Shown: positions 34,887-45,109, numbered from the stretch's first letter. The stretch: DNA of 64,000 nucleotides from Tubulanus polymorphus (GCF_964204645.1 NC_134028.1:9651001-9715000), one strand, 5' to 3'. A program made the numbers and translations. Notes: generated by a model not told the origin, from the letters alone.

Positions 34887-35247
34887 TTAATCCATTAATA
34901 ATAATTTAGATTTAGTTTCAATGACTTTATGATTTGGCTTATTTTCTGGTATAATAGGTTTATCATCGGAATCATTATTGTTATTAGATTTTGATTTATA
35001 TATTACACCGGATAATATAATAATTGTGATTAACCCAATTTTAATATACAAGTAATTATTTCTTCCACTATTAGAAGAATCAGATGGATTATCATTCGAA
35101 TCAATATCAGATAATTTCTGTGATTCATTTATATCAGTTAATTTCTTTTTCTTAGCTTTTTTTTAATTCTGCAGATCTTTTACCTAATTCCCTTGCCCAT
35201 TTAATTTGTTTTTCAGATCTAGGCTTCTTCTTAATATCATCACTCAT
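34887..35247 (-). pseudogene. Small basic element protein with one membrane segment
   Basis: A TAAATG start on the minus strand gives MSDDIKKKPRSEKQIKWARE followed by a very basic Lys/Arg stretch that resembles a nuclear localisation signal. A run of A's near 35165 shifts the frame. The continuation has an acidic/Ser linker, one hydrophobic helix (LYIKIGLITIIILSGVIY) and a charged tail ending at 34887. No enzyme domain is seen. Basic tail plus membrane anchor suggests a minor virion or DNA-binding protein, by inference only. Confidence 0.5.
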
Positions 35248-35263
35248 TTATTTTAGTTAATTT

Positions 35264-35850
35264 TTGTTCTGATTCATTTTCTGTTTCACCGTGTGGGTGT
35301 TGTACGGCACCATCTGTTTCGTTCTTTTACCTGATTTATATTCTATAGGCTTGATATTCGAAAATGTTATGACACCAGTAGAAATTAATGTCATAACCGA
35401 TCCTAATTAGAATGAAGCGTATCCAACCCATTTTTGTAATTCAGTCATAACTAAGTAGTCATTTTTTAAATCACTATATAATTTATTTTCATCATCAATT
35501 GGTATAATCCGTTTACATAATTTTGAATAACATTTGACAATACCATCACTTATAGAGTCATTTATTCTAGCTAATCTTGACTCTTCATAAATCTTAAAAT
35601 ATTTTATTACTTTATCTGGTTTCATGGCATCTAGTTCTTGATAAGTTACAATTTTTCCCAAGAATTCTTTAGATTTCCCTCCGGCAATTAGTAATTCAAG
35701 ATGGTGCTTACAATATAAGTAGTATTCATAATCAATATTGTTATCAACTTAAGCACAATTAGTTACAACTGCATCATTATCGCCGGTAATGCCCAAATCC
35801 TCAATTGTCTTTTCAATATCAGCATTATTTTTACTCGATTTCTTTGACAT
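35264..35850 (-). pseudogene. Unnamed element protein with two in-frame stops
   Basis: A TAAATG start (MSKKSSKNNADIEKTIEDLG) opens a single frame of about 195 codons with only two nonsense codons, near 35750 and at 35407. Pieces: YYLYCKHHLELLIAGGKSKE, KIVTYQELDAMKPDKVIKYF, LCKRIIPIDDENKLYSDLKN and, after the second stop, LGSVMTLISTGVITFSNI with a basic tail. The weakly hydrophobic end could be a membrane contact. The order helical domain then tail recalls unnamed proteins next to integrases in other invertebrate elements, from memory only. Confidence 0.5.
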
Positions 35851-36097
35851 TTATATTAGAGAAAAAAGCGAAAAAAAATATTATAAGTATTATAAAATGA
35901 TACTAATAACTCTTTAGGTTAATACTTAATTGACTAGGTTAGTTAAAGTTAAAGAATTTTTATTCAAACCCATTCAAAATCTATTTAATCTAGTGTTAAC
36001 AAGAATTGCAAAAGAAAATATTAAAAATATAATAGAAATAATGGATAGTTGAAGTTATTGTTTTTTTTATTATATTTTATTTGAGATATATTAATCT

Positions 36098-36827
36098 TTA
36101 ACCACTTATTAAAGACTCAACGTATTGTTCATTATTTGGATCATTGTTCCATATTTCAATAAATTTCTTTGCTTTATCCAGTTGATCCAAATATAATTTC
36201 ATATCAAGTTTGTTTCCTTTCCTAGTATGTTCAACTTTTTTTAAAGGTCTTAAATTCTGCCAGCTCCAGATTAATTTCTGATTGTGTTCATCATTCATGT
36301 TGAATTTAGATATTGGTAACACGTGATCAATATGAAAATAATCTCCATAATTATCTATATTCATTTTTTCATTGAACTGATATATAATCCATGATTTGAG
36401 AAATTTATCTGTACAACCCAACAAATTAGATAGTGTAACTGAATGCTTTTCTTTAATGAATAATTGTGATAATCTATTTCTCAAACATTGTTTCATTTTA
36501 AAATTAAGATCTGTTTTGTATCATTCTCTCATATATTCTGTCATATAATCACGGTTATCTTTTTTCCAATCTCTCATGTATTCTGGGTATTTGCTCGCCA
36601 TTGTTTTTTCAATTCTTTACATTTTTCTAGATTATTTATATAATATTGTTTACTATTTTGATTATGGCAGCTTTTGCAGTTATGGCGTAAACCATCATTG
36701 CCAATCTTACGTTAATAATAATCTGTTAATGGCTTACTTTTTTACATTTACAACATGTCTTCTGATAAATATTTATAACAACAGTATTGTTTGTAATATT
36801 GATAGTTTGTGATTGTTCTGACTCCAT
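36098..36827 (-). pseudogene. HNH endonuclease with N-terminal zinc-binding region
   Basis: A TAAATG start at 36827 leads to CCKCKKVSH and then CKSCHN, a treble-clef/zinc-ribbon pattern. After several stops and shifts the open part (36496-36098) gives the nuclease: GDYFHIDHVLPISKFN with the HNH-type IDH core, then WSWQNLRPLKKVEHTRKGNK (N and H positions). This matches HNH enzymes carried by phages and giant viruses, often as mobile genes. In this element it could have nicked DNA for terminal processing or replication initiation, or be a passenger homing gene. It is the outermost sizeable leftward gene. Confidence 0.7.
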
Positions 36828-36978
36828 TTATAATATATATTTTCATTGAAAATTGTTTAACATTTTAGAATCCTCTTCCATTTCTTCGACTAACGTCATC
36901 CTTTTTCATTTCTCGCTGCTTTTGATAAGTCATTTCGGATCCTTGATATCAAAATCATACCATTTGCAATATCCGTGT

Positions 36979-37156
36979 CGCATGCGCACTGGGCAAAAGC
37001 GCGCATACAGGCGCGCTTTTGATCAATGCGCATGCGCTTATCATAATTATATATTTATTCAGTAAAATTGAAACGACCGAACATAGAAAATTCAAACGCA
37101 TGCGCACTGGGCAAAAGCGCGCATACAGGCGCGCTTTTGATCAATGCGCATGCGCT
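36979..37156. repeat. Two identical 60-bp GC-rich nested palindromes, 118 bp apart
   Basis: The segments 36979-37038 and 37097-37156 are identical. Each holds an inner hairpin (CAAAAGCGCGC, loop ATACAG, GCGCGCTTTTG) within an outer inverted repeat (CGCATGCGC and GCGCATGCG). Both are followed by ATCATAATT and then GAAACGACCGAA (37070, 37167), whose complement TTCGGTCGTTTC stands at 37235-37246. This is an unusual GC island inside AT-rich viral DNA. Candidate origin or regulatory region; GCGCATGCGC is also the NRF-1 palindrome. Confidence 0.75.
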
Positions 37157-37350
37157 AATCATAATTGAAACGACCGAATAAAGAACATTCACCAAGCTGC
37201 GCCTACAGATTTACACAATACATATACAAGTATGTTCGGTCGTTTCATCCAATACATCATTTGATTTCTATATATCAAATTTATATTTACAAACATTTTT
37301 TCAATTGCCGGTAAATATTTAACTATATCAACAAATGTTAAACTTAATCA

Positions 37351-37521
37351 TTAGAATTTTTGGAGTAGTCTAAATGTTTTTGAATTCTTATATAGTTTCT
37401 TCGTCGATCTTTGTGTTTCTTGTGCTTCTACGCCAATTTCTATTGGTTCGATACCCATTGCTGTCTATTCCTCAGAAAGAGTATCTTGAGTTTCTCTATC
37501 GCTTCTTGACGCGTATGACAT
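37351..37521 (-). pseudogene. Short element ORF with one internal stop
   Basis: MSYASRSDRETQDTLSEE, a stop, then MGIEPIEIGVEAQETQRSTK and a basic tail to 37351. It is preceded on the minus strand by an AT-rich region with TATA-like sequence (about 37570). No domain recognised. Confidence 0.3.
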
Positions 37522-37897
37522 TTTATTAATCTAAAAGATATTAGTGGTAACTCTAGCTATCTAAAAGATATACTAAATATAAATATATTTAAAGGTTTCA
37601 TATTTAGTAGCCCCCCCCCCTTCCCTACTTCATAATAACTACAAAAACAGTACTTACATTTAGAACTGTAAACCTTAACTCCGAATTGTGTTTCGATAGA
37701 TAAATCCTAAGCGTTCTGTATATGCCGTCTGTTCAGTAAGAGAGCGGCGATCCAGTATGTGTAATACATACTTGCGCAACAGTAAATATCAGAGGTATGA
37801 ATCATTATGTCGCAATTAATACATACTCATCAGGCGCCGTGTGTCACTATGGCAACTATAGCAACAGGTGTTTTTGTAAAAAATCAAGAGTCATGTA

Positions 37898-37951
37898 TTA
37901 TAATATATTGATTTTACATGTTGGACAGTAGTACTTCTTATTTGCTTCCAT
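37898..37951 (-). pseudogene. Truncated first ORF of the leftward block
   Basis: The right terminal repeat ends in ATTAAAATGGAAG, the mirror of the start of the first rightward gene. The frame codes MEANKKYYCPTCKINIL, with a CxxC as at the start of a zinc finger, and then stops. Probably the stub of a gene whose remainder has decayed. Confidence 0.35.
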
Positions 37952-38166
37952 TTTAATATCAAATTTTTTATTAAAATTGATTTTAGAAATTATTCATTTA
38001 TATGTTATTCATATATATGAATATTTTAAGAGTAATAGGGGTTCAGGTTAAAGGTTGAAGGGGCGAGTGAGTAAAAAATGAAAAATAAATTCGAGCGTGC
38101 GAGAATTTATTTTTTATGAGCTCGACCGTTCGACCTTTGGCTTGAACCCCTATTATCCCTATTACT
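37937..38166. repeat. Right terminal inverted repeat with terminal palindrome
   Basis: It is the inverted counterpart of 26688-26889. Its outer 136 bp (38031-38166) again fold on themselves, with a loop GAGCGTGCGA, an arm difference around ATAATAGGGG and other mismatches. The inner part matches the left repeat except for a short insertion. Confidence 0.8.
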
Positions 38167-38541
38167 CTCGTCCACCAGGAATGTGATTTCCATTCATAAA
38201 ATGAAATTGTATGTCCATAGATGGGTAGTCCTATGTCACCGCATTTAATAGTGAAGAACTTGAACACGGCAATGCTAAGATATTTCGGGCATTTATCAAG
38301 GGATTTTGGGGGATTACGGCACCTGCTTGGAAAGGGGAAAATTGTAATGAAAATGATAATCATTCGGAGAAAAAGAGTGATAGGGTTTTATGTGAAGAAG
38401 CAGAAAACCTCATTTATATATTTTCGCTGAAGATGAAGTCAATATATTCCCATTTATTTCTAGACGATGTATTCGAAGCAATTCCATTTTGGCACGAAGA
38501 AACTAACATACAAAAGACTTACTACGTTGAACTATTTGTCA
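38167..38541 (+). pseudogene. Fragment of a further metalloproteinase copy (intron 4 and exon 5)
   Basis: Starting at CTCGTCCACCAGGAATGTGA, this stretch matches 21473-21690 of copy B, including exon 5 (ACATACAAAAGACTTACTAC...GAACTATTTGTC) and its acceptor. An insertion at about 38264-38425 encodes LRYFGHLSRDFGGL, which resembles the C-terminal end of LINE reverse transcriptases. The similarity begins exactly at the element's right end and stops at 38541. No other exons are nearby. Confidence 0.75.
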
Positions 38542-40500
38542 GTGCGTTGTTGAATATCGGACGGTATTGAATACAACCCCCACAATAAGCCTTTTTACAG
38601 TTTCCAGGCGCCATTTTTTGGGTCCCCGCTGGGTCCACATTGTTGAATTTTTAGGGTTTCTGCCGGTTCCTGAACTTCGCTGAAAAGCTGAAACACTAAA
38701 ACGCTGAAAATAAAACGCTTAAATTTCGAGAATTCCAGAAAAACGCTGAAATTTCAGGGAATTCCCGAAAAACGCTGAAATTGTGCTAGGAACCGACGAT
38801 ACACGATTTGAATATTTTTCCTGGCCCGGTGTCTGCTGCCGGGTCCTAAACCGTGCTTTAGTCTTTACGCCCACAAGGTCGTTGTCTTCGGCTCCCTTTA
38901 ACATTTTCAACTGGCATAAGACCGCAATTTAGGTAATGTTGAAACCATCCACAAAACGGAAGTGATATTGAAAAGAGACAAAATGGCGGCTTTTTGAATT
39001 TTGGTTAGGGTCGGAGGGTCAAGAGGGTTAGGGTTAAGGTTAGGGTTAGGGCTACGGGAAGGATTAGGGTTAGGGTTAGGTTCCGTTACATATTATAACA
39101 TTGTAGGGTTAGGATGAGGCTATAAGTAGTTAAAAAGTTACGACTGAACGAAGCAACCGTCGTAGCGCTTTGCGGGTAACGTTAGGCTTGCACACTTATG
39201 CTTGCGTGTTCGAATCCCAATTTTCGTGAATCTTTCTCAGAATTTTCTAAGTCCAGCGCATTCGCGCATGCGCATTGGATTGATTTGTGGATGGTTTCAA
39301 CATTACACAAATTGCCATAAGACCACAATTGATAGGTTAGTAGCTTGAAGATGCGTATGGCCGGACCATGGTAGCTAGAGTGAAGAAGAGGTCCCCCATA
39401 AATGTTGCTATAATTTCGGCAAATAAGATAGAGGTCTGAGCTCAACCTTTGATCGCTTGATGGAGGACCTCATTTCCTTGACATGAGCCGGAATCTTTAA
39501 ATCAGTTGAATCAGGAGGAACAATAATTGTTCAGGACACACTGTATAACATGATACTTACTAGCCAAAAATTAGTTCATCAAAACTGTATCAGTTCCAAA
39601 AACTACCATCATGTTCACCAAGAATCTTAGTGTCTGATGTACCACAGGTTACACTAGGATCGTAGAGCGACGGAGATCACTGGTGGAGACAACCACTGCC
39701 AGTGCTGGGTGAACCATCATGCTTCCCCAAAATGGAAAATGATATAAATAAATAATATTTTACTTTCGTTTGTCTGTGCATCATGATATAAATTGTTGTT
39801 ATTGTTTTATGTGCATGTATGTACCCGTATGAGCTAACAATGAAGTTTTCACTTCATTTGAATAAATTCTTAACTCCATAATTCTAATTCTCAATTGTTT
39901 TTATTATTGTTTGGTAATTCCTTGCAACTTCTCATTTCCACGTTTCATACAAGAAGTAGTTGAATGAAAGTACAGTTAGGCTGAACCTGACAACCCATAT
40001 TATGTGCTAGCATCGAGATTTGATTATTTCGATTTTATTTTCGGTGTCATTGAAATTCGTAAATAAAGGTTCAACTGTCATTGTACTTAGCATAGCTTTG
40101 ATTGGGTTTCATATTTCTACATTTTCTACAAGGAGGCCTCAAAGGGTCGTCCCCCGGTAGAGATCAAAACTTGGTTTACATTCTCAAGTTGCTGGAGACT
40201 ACCATCTGCATTCATACCTCGATTTGTCTGGCCTATGAGAGTCGAACAACATTTTCCCATACACAGGCTTGGCTTTAGTGTAGATGAAGGCTAGGAACTG
40301 CACATTGTGGATTAACTGGAACTCTAAACTCTCAAAATAAAACGAGTCAACAAGAAAGATCTAATAATTGAACGTTTATCTAACTATATTAATTAACAGC
40401 TTAAACATTATACACAAAAGAAATCAGTTCTACATTTTATCCGAATCAAGCGCTAAAGCCACAGATTCGCTTAGCTTGGGCTTGAATTCTGGGATTCTAT
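38542..40500. other. Intergenic with CGCTGAAA repeats and telomere-like array
   Basis: Near 38679-38785 short units containing CGCTGAAA recur about six times. Positions 39003-39090 hold degenerate GGTTAGGGTTAGGG repeats, the common animal telomere unit at an internal site. TGCGCATTCGCGCATGCGCA-like sequence near 39258 is another NRF-1-like site. No gene supported. Confidence 0.45.
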
Positions 40501-40531
40501 TGAAATCCCCTTTGTTACCTCGGAATATCGC

Positions 40532-40973
40532 TCAGCTTTTAAAGACTACAAATTTGGTCCCAGGAAAACCAAGTAAAGCTGTTGACTTATTTTTCTCTGG
40601 TTGAATCAAATTATTACCGAATGAAATATAATCACTGCTGCTACAAGAAGTCTTTTCTTGGTATCTATATGTCCATCTTAGCAAATCAACTTGGTCCATG
40701 ATTCCTCCTTTTATAGATAGTCTAAAAATAAGAATTGTTACAATTTCTAACAGATGCTATGTCATTTCTTTAAAAAACCTGATGATTTTCTCACCACAGC
40801 AAATGAATTATTCGTAATTGTTAAATCCATTCCATGCGCACAATGAATTAAAAGGAAATTAAGTAAGATCCCTTTTGTCTAAAAGTCGCATCATCAGTAT
40901 AACTAGCTATCCAATTTAACTTACCTCAAGTCTCCAACAGAGAATACCACAGTCGCCCATAGTCATGCGTGAC
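40532..40973 (-). CDS. Candidate short two-exon gene, unknown product
   Basis: On the minus strand a region ending at 40925 has a perfect donor (CTTGAG|GTAAGT). An acceptor TTTTTAG at 40722-40728 opens a second exon with ATCATGG at 40699. Its 55-codon frame begins MDQVDLLRWTYRYQEKTS and ends VVFKS before a stop at 40532. I recognise no family. The frame could be by chance, and the first exon may be untranslated. Confidence 0.25.
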
Positions 40974-43240
40974 GTGTTGACAAAAGAAAGGTGGTTCTCA
41001 TAATCATATTTTATATAGGCCTACATTGAAATGTTCAAATAAGATTTTTTTCGTCTTGTAGAAGTAAACCACATTCTTGGAATATTCAGCATAGTGTTTA
41101 AAGTTGGCTTGTGCGGTTGTGATGGTAAGCGATTTTTTCTACCGGCCACAGTTAGGTTTCGCTCTGCGCATGTTCTGAATATACTGGAAGTAAACAAACC
41201 GTGACGTACGCGGAAGTAAAGTTCAGCACATGTAAGTCGCAATTGAAATTAATTCTTTTCTCTCTTTCTTCTATATGAAATACGTGTGCCACAAATGATG
41301 TTTTTTCATGTCAAATGTATTTTGGACAAAAAGGAAGATCCAATACTCAGAACAGTAGTTGCCAAATCTGGTAGTCATCTCTTGACCGATGAGGGATTGC
41401 GGTCCTTGAAATTAAATTCCTATGTTACTACTAGTGAGTAAGTAGTGTGCACAGGGGTTTGGCGATGGGCTTGGATTTTATTTCCAGGTTGTTGATAATC
41501 TCGCGAGAATGGCGCTAAATATGAACTGCGAATAAATTCAAAATATCACGGAAATACCTTGTGTTTATATTGTTTATTTATCCACTATAAAGTTTCGATA
41601 AACAATTGGTCGTTAAGAATCATTATCAGACGGTCGTCACGCTTTACTATATAAAATCACTTAAATCGATAGTTCGGCAGCCGTGATGAATTCGCGGGAG
41701 GCCTTAACCCCCACCCCTTCTGCAAGTAACTATCGAAATTTAGAAATGCTCCCTAAGGGGCTGCTTATACTCTGTACGACTATTTATTTCGATTACTTTC
41801 TTTCCAGCTATTATTATTCGTGGAATGAACTGATCAACGGTCTTCAATTCCTTTGTGGATTCTTGCAACTGGTGGAAATTCAAACCACAGTGTGCAAGTG
41901 TACGTTTCAAATCAAGCTTTTTGTCATTATTGGCAGTCAAAGTCGTAACTTAACCGTAACGGGGTAGACAAATTATCCCAAGATAAATGAAAACTTCACC
42001 TCGTTGATCGTCAGTGGATTTTGCTGTAATTTTTTTCGCCCGGATAAATCAACACATCATTCATTTCAAAATCTGTGTTCAGTAGAATTTCTTAAAGTAA
42101 AATGAAAATTTTTATGTATTCAAGATTTAATTGATCTCAAAACCTAAAAAGCATTCTTCAGAAATCTAGAGAATCCTAGACTCATTATCAAATTATGTGA
42201 AGTCAGTTAATTTCTTTTGCTCGAATCAAGCCGAGGGCTCTGGTGGCTAAAATTCAATTCCTCACTGTCCTATAACGCCAAGTACGATGGAGTTTACACA
42301 CTGAAAAACGTTGGGCTGTGTAAGTGTAATTTGGATAAGTCAGCAACATAATGACCGCCCTGCCCCGCTGCATCAGGGACATAAGCAAGTTAGACTGTAA
42401 TAACGCAGTCTCAAATGTTTGCGCTTCGATGCTTTGATAAACAGACTCCTAAGCAAGATGACATGCGTAACCAAATCTATTGTTCATTACAATACTTCAA
42501 TTTCAAAATAAGGATAGGAAAAAAAGTGAACAATAAGTGTTTGCCTTGCGTCTTCAAAAAATTTTTCCAGGAAATAATTCTTTTCCTGGCCACCACCTGC
42601 CTCGACACGGGACTTTTTCAAGTTGATGCAACTGCCACCAGGGGACCATATCTTCGGTATCCGCAAAGCCATTTTGACTTGGTGCATCAGTACTTTTTAC
42701 CTGGTAGCCCTTATGGATCGACATATCCACTATAATGTTGACCCAGGTAGGTTGCGCTTCTTGGAAATAGTCATATGTTATGGACGGATTAGTATTATTT
42801 CGATGAAATCTTCGTACACTTCCAAGTGCGACATATGAACTAGTAAGGTAGAAACCCGTTATCGCAGCTATGCAGCTATATTTGTCCCTATTTCCCCCCG
42901 TTTATTTTTTCTATTTCGTTCATATCTCTGGCTTGGATTAAGATAGAAACAAAGTAAAAATATCTATGAACTCAGCTAATAATTACCCTTGTATTATATT
43001 ACTCAGATTTAATGCCACAATGCACACTGGTCAAGTTATAAAGATTGATATCGTCTTCCCAATAATTCACTTTGAGTTATTGCTTATCCCATTCAAAAGT
43101 TCGTAATTCTTACAAATTTTAATCTACATTTACACCGAGTAGTACGCAAAATGGCGGATTTTTCAACCGATAAAACTAGGTATGAAGATCCGAAGGGTTA
43201 GTTTCGGGATTGAGGTTAGGGGCGGAGGTGAGCTAAGGGT
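40974..43240. other. Intergenic; MITE half-copy, no confident gene
   Basis: About 41490-41640 is a half copy of the CTCGCGAG MITE at 26271. A CpG-containing patch near 41140-41230 could be a promoter. A possible open stretch near 42580-42742 ends at a donor-like CCCAG|GTAGG but has an upstream stop at its acceptor and no recognised protein. Confidence 0.4.
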
Positions 43241-43245
43241 TTGTT

Positions 43246-43572
43246 CATCTTCACCCGTCAAGGGATTCGAACCCACTACGCTAAAGCTGTTCCCCGAACC
43301 CCTTGACCTCACGAGTCGTTGGAGTCGTTACTAGCCGACCAGAATCCGGTCGTACCAATCACAGCGCTTGTAACAAACCGTCAGTAGACCTCTGTTGGTT
43401 TTCCCGTTAAATTGACCAATCAGCGAACGTTTTACCGAACAAGGAAATATTTCGCAAATCGATATATGACGTCACGCGCAACAGCGCCAGTAATGAAATC
43501 ACGCTTCGTGAGGCCAGGGGGCTGGTGGAAGCGAGTTAGGGAGTGATACCTGACCCCTGGCAAGCGAGGATG
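43246..43572. repeat. 327-bp repeat, copy 1, with tRNA-like B box on the minus strand
   Basis: Nearly identical to 43738-44064 in direct orientation, offset 492. On the minus strand GTGGGTTCGAATCCC is a pol III B box within a tRNA-like segment, so the unit resembles a SINE. It is preceded by degenerate GGTTAGGG-like sequence. Confidence 0.65.
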
Positions 43573-43737
43573 GGGTTTGTTAGGTGATTTTAAAGTTAAT
43601 CGTCAAGAGTTTTCCAAGTCCAGGTAGTCAATGCGAATGCGCAACGAGTCGGTTTATAGGATCTAGCGTCTACCCATTGTGTATGTTAGGCCTAATGTCA
43701 AAGACTGGCCAAATGTCCAATTCTGCACCACCTGCAT

Positions 43738-44064
43738 CATCTTCACCCGTCAAGGGATTTGAACCCACTACGCTAAAGCTGTTCCCCGAACCCCTTGACC
43801 TCACGAGTCGTTGGAGTGGTTACTAGCCGACCAGAATCCGGTCGTACCAATCACAGCGCTTGTAACAAACCGACAGTAGACTTCTGTTGGTTTTCCCGTT
43901 AAATGGACCAATCAGCGAACGTTTTACCGAACAAGGAAGTATTTCGCAAATCGCTATATGACGTCATGCGCAACAGCGCCAGTAATGAAATCACGCTTCG
44001 TGAGGCCAGGGGGCTGGTGGAAGCGAGTTCGGGAGTGATACTCGACCCCTGGCAAGCGAGGATG
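43738..44064. repeat. 327-bp repeat, copy 2
   Basis: Partner of 43246-43572. It is followed at about 44123 by a polyadenylation-like AATAAATCTTTATTG. The two copies differ at only a few positions. Confidence 0.65.
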
Positions 44065-44673
44065 CACCTGCATTCGCAGTCTAGAGACCGACAACCAGTC
44101 TATTAATGTCATTTTCTGAGGCAATAAATCTTTATTGAATTGAACTGACTCGAAAGTCCGAGGCCGTAGTTTACTGTCTACCGAAATGGTTCCTGTCATC
44201 ACAAAACAATGGAACTTGCTGATTTTTTTTGCTGAAATTTGAAACACGATGATTTACGATTTTGATTACGAGCAGGCAGTGAAATTATCGAAATGATGAA
44301 ACTAAACTATTCTGACTATGTAGGATTCTGCAGGTGTGCTGCTATCGCTGACATTATCACTATCAGTCATTTGGGCACTGCCACTGGAATTTAATTTAAA
44401 AAGTGGTGAAAAAGACCGTGGCGTGAAAAAGATGGATGGATAAATCTTCGGTTCCCGACTCGATTCCAGTCCAGAGACGGTAGCTGTGCATGCTCCTGCA
44501 GCAGCCGTTTCTACACTTTTAGTGCATCTATCTTCAGCAGCTCTCAAAACGACACCACCAATCTGAGAGTCGGCCTATGATTTGGAAAGTAAGTTAAGTG
44601 TCTGATGATGCAGGATTGCAGATAGTAGTCTAATAGTACCACCTAGCCGTCGTTCCACAAAACAACCGTAGGC

Positions 44674-45109
44674 GGTCATCCTTATTACCCAGATGACGTA
44701 TTTTACCGAGATGGCATGAAATTAGCATGAAATATAACATATTTAATTTATCTATCCCTTATCGATTTTAACAATTGAAATCATATTATATCAGTAATAA
44801 ATGCCTGCTGGAGTCATATTTTGTCGGATATTTTTGTAGAAAAATAACTTTTAACTTTACCGAGATGAGATTGTCTATAAAATTCAATGAAATTTTATTG
44901 CTAACCGAGTTTACGTAGGCCTATTTGAAGTCAAAATTTTTTTGAATAAAAAAATATGTAAAATATGACTCTAGAATGTATTTATTACTGATATAACATG
45001 GTTTTGAGTGTTAAAATCGATAAGGAATAAATAAATATGCTATATTTCATTTCATCTCGGTTCATTTCGGTAAAATACGTCATCTCGGTAGGCCTAATAA
45101 GGATGAACC
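44674..45109. mobile_element. Palindromic MITE, ~436 bp
   Basis: GGTCATCCTTATTACC at the left is mirrored by TAATAAGGATGAACC at the right. Further matches cover ATGACGTATTTTACCGAGAT, TATCGATTTTAACA and GTAATAAAT / ATTTATTAC over about 190 bp per arm. No coding capacity. Confidence 0.65.

Larger units (their letters stand above)
26688..38166. mobile_element. Polinton-like/PLV-like virus element, 11.5 kb, degraded, no DNA polymerase seen
   Basis: The element is bounded by terminal inverted repeats beginning AGTAATAGGG and ending CCTATTACT (AG...CT, as in Polintons). It is far more AT-rich than its surroundings and is densely coded without introns. Two gene blocks point inward and meet near 33.1 kb. 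Hallmarks are a probable double jelly-roll capsid protein (31417-32504), a packaging ATPase (33217-33811), an RVE integrase with chromodomain (33804-34880) and an HNH endonuclease (36098-36827). Missing are family B DNA polymerase, recognisable protease and helicase/primase. Most genes carry stops or frameshifts; only four small ORFs are open. No 6-bp target duplication was found: TATAGA precedes the left end and CTCGTC follows the right. The right end abuts a fragment of a metalloproteinase gene, so it sits in former host gene DNA. Confidence 0.85.

Noticed and set aside
29000-36000. A hidden family B DNA polymerase gene
   Set aside because: No frame on either strand shows the polymerase motif order or enough length; every long frame is accounted for by other genes.
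42580-42742. Exon with frame QLPPGDHIFGIRKAILTWC and a donor-like end
   Set aside because: The only acceptor is followed at once by an in-frame stop, no partner exon was found and the sequence matches no family I know.
43141-43181. Start exon AAAATGGCGGATTTTTCAAC with a donor-like AG|GTATGA
   Set aside because: ATGGCGG-like words also occur in repeats here and no downstream exon was found; a YY1-like motif or chance is enough.
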